Assembly: GCA_002298125.1 (NCBI GenBank)
Contig: DBMJ01000016.1
Location: 310,001 to 374,000 of the forward strand
DNA: 64,000 bases
Direction of reading: 5' to 3'
Source of the DNA: Clostridium sp. UBA701
GTDB taxonomy: Bacteria; Bacillota; Clostridia; Clostridiales; Clostridiaceae
Shown in pieces: positions 25,187 to 34,682 of the stretch (position 1 is the stretch's first letter; each line of letters begins with the position of its first letter). The translations under genes and the position numbers were made by a program. The notes beneath the pieces are model-generated. The model did no database searches and had not been told where the DNA came from. It was given only the letters and a program-made list of their open reading frames with translations.

Positions 25187-27098
25187 AGATGTGGCAATTA
25201 AAAATTTTAAAGCGCATATAAGAAGATATATGTCCTACTTTTTTTGCAGCAGCTTTTCAATAATGATATTTTTCATGTATTCCACCATACTATTAAATGA
25301 CAAACTTAACAATAGCACTTTGGTTACAAAGGATGCCATGGACGTTCTCACAGTACCCACTGTGGCACTTATCATGTTTTCAGTGGTTTTTATAAGCTAC
25401 GCCCATTCCTCTTTTATTAAATCAAGGCAGCATGAATTCGGACTATTCCTGTCACTAGGCATGTCTATAAAACAAATAATGAAAATAATTATATTTGAAA
25501 ATGGGCTGGTAGCAATAGCTTCCATGGGGGTTGGAATTATTTCTGGGGCTGTGTTTTCCAGACTTTTCTTTTTCATTGTGCTAAAGGTGCTGCAGGTAAG
25601 CGGAATTGAATTTGCCCTTCCTTATAAAAGCTTGTTATGGACCGTAGGCTCCTTCTCAGCCATATTTTTAATTGCAATACTGGCAAGCATAATTGTAGCC
25701 TGGAGATTTCAGCCTGTACAGCTATTAAAGAATAATAAGGTATCACAAAAGAATAAAATATCAAGTCCTACCCTGGCACTAGTTGGCATAAGCATCATGG
25801 CGGGCTCTATAATACTTCTATGCATAGACTTTGCATGCCCACAGGGTGTAAACAGCAGATCTCTTCTTATGACTACAGGTATATGCTTAACAGGGCTATA
25901 TCTTACCATATCTCACCTAGGAGGGCTACTACTTAAGCTAGCTAAGAAAAAGAAGAGAATTTATTATAAAAACCTAAGACTTTTTACAGCTCTTGATTAC
26001 CGCTTTAAGCAAACTAAAAAGATAATATTTGTAACTGCAATAATGGTAATGGCAACCACCTTTTACTGCGGTGCTATGGCTTATTTCCTATCCTCAGCAG
26101 ATAAAGTAGCCGTTGAGAACAACCCATTTCATCTATCCTTTATCCAGCCTTCAGATAAAAATATTCCTGAGGCTGAGTTAACTAAAATACTCACCAGTGA
26201 TGATACTGAGCTTAAGGAGCATAAGATACTAGAGGTTATGAATATCAAGGCTTTTAACCGAGGTTCTGAGGAATCCTATCCAAGAAAGGTTATTTCAGTT
26301 GATTCAATAAATAATATTACTGGCAGCAGCCTTAAGGTGAAGCAGGGATATTATATAAGGCTAGATCAAATCCCAAGCAAAACTGAAGCAAATGAAAATC
26401 AGTTTACCAAGCATGATATTGGTTTGAAGTACGGCGACAGCCTTGTAAATTTTAAATTTCAAGAAGCTGTTTACAAAATTTATTTCAACAGGTTTCAAGA
26501 TTTTACGGTGGATATTTTATTATTAAATAATGAGGATTATGAAGCTCTGAAAGCTGTAACAGATGCTTCAAGCATTGAAAATATACATTTACTAAGTTAT
26601 AAAGACTGGAGGAATACTGGGGATGTTGTAACTAAGTTAAACGAAAGGGAGTTTTTTCAAATAGCATCAAGGCTAGGTGAATACACCACTCAAAAACAAG
26701 GTGGTTCCATAATCCTCTTCATATCAGGGTTCCTAGGTTTGTTCTTCTTCATCTCTGGCTCAGTGATTTTATCCTTCAGGCTGTTTTCAGAAATAGATGA
26801 TGAAAAGGCGAAGTATAAGCAGCTTTCCAACATAGGCATAAGAGATTGCGAGATTAAGAGAACAATATATCAGGAGCTTAAGGTTATTTTTTTCATTCCA
26901 GTGGGCTTAGGAGCTCTACTTTCATTTTTGTTTATATTTGCCTTTACCAATGACGGCGGCGGGCAGCATGGTGGACCACTGCTATATAATCTTTTGGTGA
27001 GTTTTATATATTTGCTATTTCAGATTGGGTATTATTTTGCTGTAAGAAGGGTTTATAGTGGTATGGTAATTGAAAGTTTGAGGAGTTTTAGACGCTAA
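25176..27098 (+). CDS. Bce-type peptide-resistance ABC transporter, permease
   Basis: A 640-residue FtsX-family permease with about ten membrane segments and a large extracellular domain of about 200 residues between segments 7 and 8 (around 300-500), the signature layout of BceB. That domain senses the peptide and signals to the kinase. ATG 25176 follows GGAGGTG; an in-frame GTG at 25167 lies too close to that site. The end LRSFRR is typical. A terminator follows at 27171. Confidence 0.92.
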   Translation: MTFKDVAIKNFKAHIRRYMSYFFCSSFSIMIFFMYSTILLNDKLNNSTLVTKDAMDVLTVPTVALIMFSVVFISYAHSSFIKSRQHEFGLFLSLGMSIKQIMKIIIFENGLVAIASMGVGIISGAVFSRLFFFIVLKVLQVSGIEFALPYKSLLWTVGSFSAIFLIAILASIIVAWRFQPVQLLKNNKVSQKNKISSPTLALVGISIMAGSIILLCIDFACPQGVNSRSLLMTTGICLTGLYLTISHLGGLLLKLAKKKKRIYYKNLRLFTALDYRFKQTKKIIFVTAIMVMATTFYCGAMAYFLSSADKVAVENNPFHLSFIQPSDKNIPEAELTKILTSDDTELKEHKILEVMNIKAFNRGSEESYPRKVISVDSINNITGSSLKVKQGYYIRLDQIPSKTEANENQFTKHDIGLKYGDSLVNFKFQEAVYKIYFNRFQDFTVDILLLNNEDYEALKAVTDASSIENIHLLSYKDWRNTGDVVTKLNEREFFQIASRLGEYTTQKQGGSIILFISGFLGLFFFISGSVILSFRLFSEIDDEKAKYKQLSNIGIRDCEIKRTIYQELKVIFFIPVGLGALLSFLFIFAFTNDGGGQHGGPLLYNLLVSFIYLLFQIGYYFAVRRVYSGMVIESLRSFRR

Positions 27099-27170
27099 TT
27101 AATAAAGAAGTATATGAGGTAAATCTATTTAGGATAATATAAGGAGAACCGTATCATAAGCAAATACGAA

Positions 27171-27216
27171 AGTTACCTAGAAGCAAGGCGTACGAATGCT
27201 TCTGGGTAGCTTTTTA
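27171..27216 (+). terminator. Intrinsic terminator of the first Bce module
   Basis: TTACCTAGAAGCA (from about 27173) pairs with TGCTTCTGGGTAG (to 27209), followed by CTTTTTATTT. Confidence 0.85.
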
Positions 27217-27319
27217 TTTAACTTGAACATTTTTAACTAGAATACCTTCCAATAGCATCAATTTTATGGTTATACAGAATGTGAAAACTTTTCTGGTTCC
27301 CTGTAAGGACTGTGAATAT

Positions 27320-27550
27320 TTCATACAAACAAATTGAAAATGCACGAAAAATTGCAGAAAAAAGGAATTTTGTCATAAAGTATACAAGGGAGTTTTTGCG
27401 GTTGTGAAATCCTATGAAGATGTGGGACCATTCGGAGAAGTTCCAACTTTCAGTTGGCGAATACAAGATTATGTTAACGTTTTGATTAAGTCAGGCTTTG
27501 TTATAATATTAACATTATTCATTAACATAGCCTTAATTTTAACAAGTTGA
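27320..27550 (+). pseudogene. Decayed fragment, possibly of an SAM methyltransferase
   Basis: No intact gene lies in 27217-27675. Two adjoining frames give SYKQIENARKIAEKRNF and then, shifted, FGEVPTFSWRIQDYVNVLIKSGF, which resemble successive parts of a class I SAM-dependent methyltransferase (the post-motif II helix and the WRxQDYxNxLxxSGF C-terminal stretch). Frame changes and stops show it is dead. Identity rests on pattern memory only. The rest of the gap, 27550-27675, is AT-rich and probably carries the promoter of the next module. Confidence 0.35.
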
Positions 27551-27675
27551 GGAAAATGGATTACCTCAAAGGAGTGTAATCCTATATTTATTTCTATATT
27601 ATTTAAGGATTATTTAATAATTAATAATTTATAATAAACCCAAGGTCAGCAAATAATTTATGAGAGGTAAGATTT

Positions 27676-30048
27676 ATGTTTTTTAGCATTTTGAAAAAAG
27701 ATTTAAAACGAAAGAAATCAATGAATATTATTCTTTTAATATTCATCATATTAGCAACAACATTTTTGGCAAGTAGTGTAAATAACTTAATTGCAATATC
27801 AAATTCTGTTGATTATTTTATGGAGAAGGCTAAAACACCGGACTACATTATTTCAGCTTATGATAGGGGAGAAAACAAAGAGTTTGATAAGTGGCTTAAT
27901 ACTTCTAATCTTATAAAATCTTATGATATTGATAGAAGCACAATACTTTCTAAAGATAATATTAAAATAAAGAAAGGTGAAAAACTTCAAGATTTTGAAC
28001 CTTTTGGGGACATGTTACTTCAAGCACAACCAAAGAAGTATGGAAAATTACTTGATGATAATGGAAAAGACATTATTTTAAAATCAGGGGAAATTGCATT
28101 TTCCTTAGCAGATAAAAATAAAAACAATTTAGAAGCTAACGATAAAGTTGTTATTACCCTAGGGTATGTGAAAAAAGAATTTTCAATTAAGTTGTTTACT
28201 AAAGATGCTATTTTTGGATCAAGTATGAATGAGATGAAAAGGGTTCTTATAAGTGATGAAGATTATGAGATTTTCAAATCATGTAAAGATGCAAGCACTA
28301 TAAATAATTATTATATAATGTCAGATAATACAGCTACACTCGAAAAAGAATTTAAAAATATAGAATGCAATACAATAGTTAATCTTGATAAGTCATTTAT
28401 TAAGACCAGCTTTATTCTGGATATGCTACCATCTGCAATTTTAATTATATTAAGTCTTTGCCTTATCTTAATTGCATTTTTAATTTTAAGATTTACTATA
28501 ATTTTTACCTTGCAAGATGATTTCAAAGAGATAGGGGTTATGAAGGCCATTGGCCTTAAAGAGTTTGATATTAAAAAGGTTTATTTAGTAAAATACCTTG
28601 CAATAACAATAATCGGTGTAGTAATTGGGCTAGTAGTAAGCTTTCCGTTTGGTAATATATTGTTAAAGCAATCTACAGGAAATATTTTAATGGAATCTTC
28701 TACTGGAAATATATTTGTTAATATAGCATGTTCTATTTTAGTAGTTTTAATAGTTCTTTTATTCTGCTACACATGTACAAGAAAGTTAAATAAGTTCTCA
28801 GCAATAGATGCAATAAGAAATGGAAGTACAGGTGAAAACTTTAAAGGTAAATCAAGATTAAAACTTAAGAATTATAAAAATATTAAAACACCAATGTTTA
28901 TGGCTATAAATGATATTTTATGTAGTCGTAAGAGGTTTGTAGTTCTAATTTTAACCTTCTGTATTGGAACAATTTTAATTATTATTCCTGTAAACACAAT
29001 AAATACCTTAAAAGATGGAAATATTATCAAGACATTTGGGTTGGATTACAGTGATGTATTAATTGAAACTGATAAAATGGATAAATATACAAAGGGAGCT
29101 AGCAAAGAAGAATATCTAAAGGATATGGAGAGCCTTAGAGAATCATTTAGAGCTAGTGGAGTAGATATAAAAATTTATGGAGAAGTAATGTATAGACTTA
29201 AATTCTATGCTGGCGACAAAGATAATGTTCTTTCATTAATGGCATTCCAATCTCAGGAAAGTGATACTAATAGGTACAATGTTTTAAAAGGTAATATGCC
29301 TGAATTAAAAAACGAAGCAGCTATAACTGAAACTGTAGCAAAAAAATTAAATGTTTCTATTGGGGATACAATTTATGCACAAATTGGTAAGGAGGAAAAG
29401 GAATTAATAGTAACTGGATTATATGAAAGTATGACTAACATGGGTCAATCAGTAAGATTAAGTACTAAAGTAGATATAGATTTTAAATATTTAGCAATGA
29501 CATTCCCTTTTCAAGGTAATTTTGAGGGAAAGGAAGAGCCACAAGTGTTAATAGATAAATTAAGGGATAAGTACCCAAGCTATTCATTTAAAAATTCACA
29601 AGAATATGTTTCAAGATATATAGGAAGTTCCTTAAATCAATTTGACGCTATGAAGAATTTAATTGTTCTAATAGTAGTATGTATTAATGCTTTAATTACA
29701 ATTTTAATGATGAAAACTTTCATTACTAAAGATAAAGGTGAAATAGCAATGCTAAAAAGTATTGGCTTTAGAAATAGTTCAATTAGACTTTGGCAATCAG
29801 CTAGAATAATTATAATTCTTGTAGTTGCAATTATTTTAGGAATTATATTATCTAACTTCCTGGGACCTATAACAGCTGGTCAAGTATTTGCAATTATGGG
29901 TGTTCATAACATTATATTTAAGGTAGAAGTATTAGAAGTATATATATTATATCCGAGCATCCTTCTTGTAGTAACTACAGCTATTGCATACTTAAGTGCT
30001 GGAGCTGTTAAAAAAATAGATTTAAAAGAAATTAATAATATGGAATAA
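27676..30048 (+). CDS. FtsX/MacB-family ABC permease of a second peptide-resistance module
   Basis: A 790-residue permease with an N-terminal helix, a long extracellular region, then three helices (about 255-375), a second extracellular region and three C-terminal helices (about 660-780): the duplicated FtsX architecture. Motifs such as DDFKEIGVMKAIGLKEFDIKKVY and KDKGEIAMLKSIGFRNSSIR are the conserved cytoplasmic loops preceding FtsX helices. ATG behind GAGAGGTAAG. It begins the second set (permease, ATPase, regulator, kinase), ordered differently from the first, so not a recent duplicate. Confidence 0.9.
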   Translation: MFFSILKKDLKRKKSMNIILLIFIILATTFLASSVNNLIAISNSVDYFMEKAKTPDYIISAYDRGENKEFDKWLNTSNLIKSYDIDRSTILSKDNIKIKKGEKLQDFEPFGDMLLQAQPKKYGKLLDDNGKDIILKSGEIAFSLADKNKNNLEANDKVVITLGYVKKEFSIKLFTKDAIFGSSMNEMKRVLISDEDYEIFKSCKDASTINNYYIMSDNTATLEKEFKNIECNTIVNLDKSFIKTSFILDMLPSAILIILSLCLILIAFLILRFTIIFTLQDDFKEIGVMKAIGLKEFDIKKVYLVKYLAITIIGVVIGLVVSFPFGNILLKQSTGNILMESSTGNIFVNIACSILVVLIVLLFCYTCTRKLNKFSAIDAIRNGSTGENFKGKSRLKLKNYKNIKTPMFMAINDILCSRKRFVVLILTFCIGTILIIIPVNTINTLKDGNIIKTFGLDYSDVLIETDKMDKYTKGASKEEYLKDMESLRESFRASGVDIKIYGEVMYRLKFYAGDKDNVLSLMAFQSQESDTNRYNVLKGNMPELKNEAAITETVAKKLNVSIGDTIYAQIGKEEKELIVTGLYESMTNMGQSVRLSTKVDIDFKYLAMTFPFQGNFEGKEEPQVLIDKLRDKYPSYSFKNSQEYVSRYIGSSLNQFDAMKNLIVLIVVCINALITILMMKTFITKDKGEIAMLKSIGFRNSSIRLWQSARIIIILVVAIILGIILSNFLGPITAGQVFAIMGVHNIIFKVEVLEVYILYPSILLVVTTAIAYLSAGAVKKIDLKEINNME

Positions 30049-30062
30049 GGTGGGGATTTGAT

Positions 30063-30824
30063 ATGAGCTCATTAAAAGTTATAGATTTATGTAAAACTTA
30101 TATTATAAATAAAATACAAAATAATGTTTTGAGAAATGTAAATTTCGAAATTAAAGAAGGTGAAATGGTTGCTATTATGGGGCCTAGCGGCTCGGGTAAA
30201 TCAACGCTTCTTTACACGGTTAGTGGTATGGATACTTTAACTGCAGGAAAGATAGATTACTTTGGAGAAGAAATTAGTACTCTTACTGCAAATGAAATGA
30301 GTGATTTAAGACTTAATGAAATGGGATTTATTTTTCAACAAATGCATATGTTAAAAAATCTTTCAATATATGATAATATTATATTATCAGCATACCACTC
30401 AAAAAAAGGAAAAGATAGAAAAAAAATCAATAACAGAGCAAGAGAACTAATGCATAAGCTTGGAATAAGTGAAATAGCAGAAAATGATACAAATGAAGTT
30501 TCGGGGGGACAGCTTCAAAGAGCGTGTATTTGTAGAAGCTTAATTAACTCTCCAAAGATGATTTTTGCTGATGAGCCTACAGGTGCTTTAAATCAACAAA
30601 ATTCTAAAGAAGTTATGAAGGAGCTTAATAGAATCAATCAAGAGGGAACAACCATTATGCTTGTCACTCATGATATGAAGGTGGCAGCTAAGTGTGATAG
30701 AATAATGTATATTGAAGATGGAGCAATAAAAGGTGAAATTGATTTAGGAAAATTTACTCTGGAAAATAGTTTTAAGGATAGAGAAAGAAGGGTCAATAAT
30801 TGGCTAATGGAGATGGGATGGTAG
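30063..30824 (+). CDS. ABC transporter ATPase of the second peptide-resistance module
   Basis: A 253-residue MacB-type ATPase with Walker A GPSGSGKS (about 40-47), Q-loop FQQMHMLKNL, signature VSGGQLQR, Walker B MIFADEPTGALNQQNS and switch His in VTHD. Fourteen bases after the permease stop and one base before the regulator start. Partner of the 790-residue permease. Confidence 0.93.
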   Translation: MSSLKVIDLCKTYIINKIQNNVLRNVNFEIKEGEMVAIMGPSGSGKSTLLYTVSGMDTLTAGKIDYFGEEISTLTANEMSDLRLNEMGFIFQQMHMLKNLSIYDNIILSAYHSKKGKDRKKINNRARELMHKLGISEIAENDTNEVSGGQLQRACICRSLINSPKMIFADEPTGALNQQNSKEVMKELNRINQEGTTIMLVTHDMKVAAKCDRIMYIEDGAIKGEIDLGKFTLENSFKDRERRVNNWLMEMGW

Positions 30825-30825
30825 T

Positions 30826-31506
30826 ATGGTAGACTTGCTTCTAGTTGAAGATAATTTAGAACTTGCTGATTTAATTTGTACTTTTTTAAGAAAGGATGGC
30901 TTTAGCATTATAAACGCGGATAGTGGAGAGAAGGCATTAGAATTTCTTGAAAAAGATGCTTTTAAGATTGTGCTTCTAGATATAATGCTACCTGGTATAG
31001 ATGGTTTTACAGTGTGCTCTAGCATTAGAAAAAATCATAATACACCAATCATAATAATGAGTGCAAAGGTTGATAAAGAGGATAAGATTAATGGCTTTAC
31101 ACTAGGTGCAGATGATTATATTGAAAAACCAATAGACGTTGACATTTTAAGTGCGAAGATTTCAGCGTTAATGAAAAGAAACTATGAAATCAAAGCAAAA
31201 TGTACAATTATAAATTCAGGTGCTATTTCAATTAATAAAGAAGCAAATGAAGTTTATCTTGATGGAAAGCTATTAAACATGACCTCAAAGGAGTTTGAGC
31301 TATTACTTCTACTTGTAGAGAATCCTAGTAAAACCTTAAATAAGGATTATCTATTTAATAATATTTGGGGAGCAGATAGTTTTAGTGAAAATCAAACTTT
31401 AACTGTTCATGTAAAGATGCTTAGGGATAAGCTTGAAGAAGATCCTAAAAAGCCAAAAAGGATCGTAACTATTTGGGGAGTAGGCTATAAGTATGAAGAA
31501 ATTTAA
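30826..31506 (+). CDS. OmpR-family response regulator of the second module
   Basis: A 226-residue receiver plus winged-helix regulator: EDN at 7-9, phospho-acceptor Asp in IVLLDIMLPG (about 51), Lys in YIEKPID (about 100), and a C-terminal domain ending TIWGVGYKYE. Its last 14 bases overlap the kinase gene. Likely controls the adjacent ABC transporter. Confidence 0.93.
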   Translation: MVDLLLVEDNLELADLICTFLRKDGFSIINADSGEKALEFLEKDAFKIVLLDIMLPGIDGFTVCSSIRKNHNTPIIIMSAKVDKEDKINGFTLGADDYIEKPIDVDILSAKISALMKRNYEIKAKCTIINSGAISINKEANEVYLDGKLLNMTSKEFELLLLLVENPSKTLNKDYLFNNIWGADSFSENQTLTVHVKMLRDKLEEDPKKPKRIVTIWGVGYKYEEI

Positions 31507-32764
31507 CAAAATAATCGCTATTGTTATCGCAGCTTATTTAATAATTTCACTTACATTACTTGCCTTAGTTCAGAAAATGGATAACAAATCTAGTAGTGAA
31601 TATAAAGTGGAAATAAACAGAATATTTTCAGGCTTAGTAGAGGGGGTATGTTTTACTGAGCCTGACTTAAGCTCTTATGAGTTTATAAAATCAGTGTCAT
31701 TTTTACCTGATTCTGCAGGGACAAGCAAAAATGACATTGACAAATTTTATAAAAGTACAAATGGATTAAAATACGAAATTAAACCTTGGTATGATGGAGG
31801 TAAATTATTGGGTTATTTAAGATTTAATTATATAGATAAGAATTATAATAATAGTATTTTATTAATAGTAGAATTCATATTATTTATCTTTGCAACTATA
31901 ATAATTTCAGTTTTGCTGTATATTAGAAATTCCATTCTTAAGCCTTTTAATATTCTAAGTAAAATACCTTACGAATTATCAAAAGGTAACCTTAAGGAAG
32001 AGCTTAAAGAAAATAAAAATAGATATTTTGGTAAGTTTGTTTGGGGAATTAATGTACTTAGAGAAAATTTAGATCATCATAAAATAAAAGAGCTTAAGCT
32101 TGAAAAGGAAAAGAAGCTTTTACTACTTTCAATTTCACATGATATAAAAACACCGTTAAACACAATAAAGCTTTATGCAAAGGCCATAGCAGAAGAGGTT
32201 TATGATACTAATGAAAAGAAAATATTAGCAGCAAAGCAAATACAAGAAAAATCAGTAGAAATAGAAAGTTTTGTAAAAGAAATAATAAAAACATCAAGTG
32301 AAGATGTCCTTGAAATTGAAGTTATTAATAGTGAATTTTATCTAAAGGATTTGATAGATAAAGTAATAATAACATATAAAGAAAAATGTATTTTAAAAAT
32401 GATAGATTTTATTGTAGAAGACTACAGTAATAAATTAGTTAAAGGTAATTTAGATAGAGCATTTGAAGTTATAGGAAATATCATAGAAAATGCCTTTAAG
32501 TACGGTGATGGTAAGGAAATAAAAATATCTTTTTATGAAGAAGATTACTGTCAGCTTATTAAAATATTCAATAGTGGAGAAACAATAAGTCAAAATGAAT
32601 TCAATCATATTTTTGATAGCTTCTATAGAGGTAGTAATGCAAAAGACAAGCAAGGAAATGGCCTGGGGCTTTATATTTGTAAGTATATAATGGAAAAGAT
32701 GGACGGAGAAATTTTTGCAGAATGTAAAAAGGAAGGCATGAGTTTTACATTAGTATTGAGATAG
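31493..32764 (+). CDS. Sensor histidine kinase of the second module
   Basis: A 423-residue kinase with two membrane helices (about 6-25 and 120-145) around a roughly 95-residue extracellular sensor, a HAMP-like linker, phospho-acceptor His in LLSISHDIKTPLN (about 218) and ATPase motifs NAFKYGDG and GNGLGLYICKYI. Unlike BceS it has a real extracellular domain. It overlaps the regulator gene by 14 bases. Confidence 0.92.
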   Translation: MKKFNKIIAIVIAAYLIISLTLLALVQKMDNKSSSEYKVEINRIFSGLVEGVCFTEPDLSSYEFIKSVSFLPDSAGTSKNDIDKFYKSTNGLKYEIKPWYDGGKLLGYLRFNYIDKNYNNSILLIVEFILFIFATIIISVLLYIRNSILKPFNILSKIPYELSKGNLKEELKENKNRYFGKFVWGINVLRENLDHHKIKELKLEKEKKLLLLSISHDIKTPLNTIKLYAKAIAEEVYDTNEKKILAAKQIQEKSVEIESFVKEIIKTSSEDVLEIEVINSEFYLKDLIDKVIITYKEKCILKMIDFIVEDYSNKLVKGNLDRAFEVIGNIIENAFKYGDGKEIKISFYEEDYCQLIKIFNSGETISQNEFNHIFDSFYRGSNAKDKQGNGLGLYICKYIMEKMDGEIFAECKKEGMSFTLVLR

Positions 32765-32917
32765 ATAATTTATAGAATAATTTTATATTTAGCATGGCGA
32801 ACTTACCAAGTGAACGAAGGTGAGTCAGGTTTCCTTAAATAATGTAGATTCTTTATGAAACAGTTGATATTAGTAGATTTAGCAAGAATAGAAGGATTAT
32901 AAATTATAGCTTTTAAG

Positions 32918-32949
32918 ACTACCACTCTTTTAATGGGTGGTAGTTTTTC
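32918..32949 (+). terminator. Intrinsic terminator of the second module
   Basis: ACTACCACTC (32918-32927) pairs with GGGTGGTAGT (32935-32944), followed by TTTTTC. The remaining gap to the MerR promoter shows nothing I recognise. Confidence 0.85.
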
Positions 32950-33099
32950 ATATAAGTTTGCTCCTAAATATACATGCCTATATTGCTTGTCTTTAGAATT
33001 TGTGGATTTATTATCATGGTATATATTTACTTTGTTGGTTTATCATTTGTATAATTGAATAAAGCATAGGATAGAATTTAATTTTTTTGAAATAGATTA

Positions 33100-33130
33100 T
33101 TGACCTTTCCCCTGCGTAAAGGTCTAGACT
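33100..33130 (+). promoter_or_regulatory. MerR-type promoter/operator with 19-bp spacer
   Basis: TTGACC (33100-33105), 19-bp spacer, TAGACT (33125-33130). The -35 end and spacer contain the inverted repeat GACCTTT/AAAGGTC. The overlong spacer with a dyad is the hallmark of MerR-activated promoters, so the regulator at 33152 is probably autoregulated. Confidence 0.75.
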
Positions 33131-33151
33131 ATAGACAGAGAGGTGAGTGCT

Positions 33152-34669
33152 ATGCTAAAGATTGGTGAAGTTGCTGCAAATTATAATATTTCAAACAGGA
33201 CTCTTCGTTATTGGGAAGAGGTTGGAATATTAAAGAGTTGCCGAAGGGATAATGGATATAGGTATTATGATGAGGATAACATTAAAAGAATAAAGCAGAT
33301 TATAATGCTGCGTATGCTTGATCTACCTATACGAGATATTCAGAGTATATTCTTAACAGGTAAGCTAACTGTAGCCATTGATGCATTGACTAGGCATCTT
33401 GAAGAAACAAATCATCGAACTGATGAGCTTAAGGCTTTAGGGATAGTTTTAGAACAGCTTATTATGATAATAAGGTCTCATCAGAGCTTAGATAATGCAT
33501 TTAAATATCTTGATGTTCCAAACAACTCTGCCATTCTTAAGCTGAAGGAAGCACTTGAAATTATACTCTCAGAAAGGGAAAAAGACATGTCTATTTCAAG
33601 CTATTGTAACACTGATGTAAGGATAGTCAATCTGCCCAGATTGACAGTTGCAAGTTACTCTGTTATTAGCGAAGCTCCAGAGAAGGATTGCTGGGAGAAG
33701 ATAATTAGTCTTATTAAGGGATATTCTATGGATGAGAAACCTGGCTTTAGACATTTTGGCTTTGGGTTCAACAATTCAAGGGGAGAATATGGCTATGAAA
33801 TGTGGGTGGTAGTTCCCGAAGATTTTAAAGTACCTAAGCCCTTTGAAAGAAAGGATTTCCACGGAGGGTTATTTGCAGCCTTACCTACTTATTTGCCTAT
33901 GATAGGGGAACGTTGGGACCAACTTCAAGAATGGGTTACGGAAAATGAAGATTTTGAGTTGGATTTTCACCCTGAAAAAATGAGGTATTATCTTGAAGAA
34001 TGCCTAGATTATAATGCTTTTAACTCCAAGGAAATTGAAGAAACCAAAAGACAGCTGGATCTCCTGCTGCCAATTAAGAGGATAACGAAGGAAGATATTA
34101 TCAGTAAGTCTAGCATATCAGAGATAGTATTGGAACTAGAGCCTAAAAAAGTGGTATTACATGACATTAATTTGGCAGGATGCTTTTTTGAGCAAAAAGA
34201 AGAAACTTTTCCATGGAAGAAGCATGTTCCGTGGTACAAGCTAGCTCAATGCATATATAAAACTGGAAAGGATTTTCAGCAAAGGATGGATGCTAGCAAC
34301 AATACCTTTGCTTTGCTTTATGGGGAGACACGGTTTTCACTGCCTTTTTATCTTGATTCAAAGGAAGGATTTGTTTCTAAGGTTTTTGGAGGCGTAGAGA
34401 TAAACCAATCCTTTGAAAGCTATCCAGAAGGATTGGTGGAGCAGGTTTTACCAGAAAGAGAGTACTTAGTTTTTAGTGTGTGGATATCTCCAGAAATAGT
34501 TACCAGAAAAAAATTACCCAACCAAAAGCTTTATAAAGCTGCAGCCGAATATATATTAAAGCATAAAAATGAAGTGGATTTTACTTACTGCCTCGAAAGA
34601 GAGTATCGCAAAGATGGTGGAAATGTAGATAGAATAGAATTATATATACCTAAAATGGCAGCCATATGA
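33152..34669 (+). CDS. MerR-family regulator with GyrI-like effector domains
   Basis: The N-terminus (about 1-115) is a MerR DNA-binding domain (IGEVAANYNISNRTLRYWEEVGIL) with its coiled-coil. It is followed by two GyrI-like/AraC-effector segments (about 150-280 and 325-500), giving 505 residues, about twice the size of typical BltR/MerR activators. ATG 33152 follows AGAGGTGAG. The final residues MAAI and the stop are contributed by repeat copy F; the preceding IELYIP is the natural end of a GyrI domain, so little is lost. No target gene is adjacent, so it may act only on distant genes and itself. Confidence 0.88.
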   Translation: MLKIGEVAANYNISNRTLRYWEEVGILKSCRRDNGYRYYDEDNIKRIKQIIMLRMLDLPIRDIQSIFLTGKLTVAIDALTRHLEETNHRTDELKALGIVLEQLIMIIRSHQSLDNAFKYLDVPNNSAILKLKEALEIILSEREKDMSISSYCNTDVRIVNLPRLTVASYSVISEAPEKDCWEKIISLIKGYSMDEKPGFRHFGFGFNNSRGEYGYEMWVVVPEDFKVPKPFERKDFHGGLFAALPTYLPMIGERWDQLQEWVTENEDFELDFHPEKMRYYLEECLDYNAFNSKEIEETKRQLDLLLPIKRITKEDIISKSSISEIVLELEPKKVVLHDINLAGCFFEQKEETFPWKKHVPWYKLAQCIYKTGKDFQQRMDASNNTFALLYGETRFSLPFYLDSKEGFVSKVFGGVEINQSFESYPEGLVEQVLPEREYLVFSVWISPEIVTRKKLPNQKLYKAAAEYILKHKNEVDFTYCLEREYRKDGGNVDRIELYIPKMAAI

Positions 34670-34682
34670 GTTATAACTTATT
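34654..34682 (+). repeat. REP-like repeat, copy F (one end of the RAYT unit)
   Basis: A 29-bp core copy with CATATG in place of CACATG. It matches the inverted copy G at 28 of 29 positions. It contains the stop codons of the MerR gene (plus) and of the transposase gene (minus). Confidence 0.9.
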
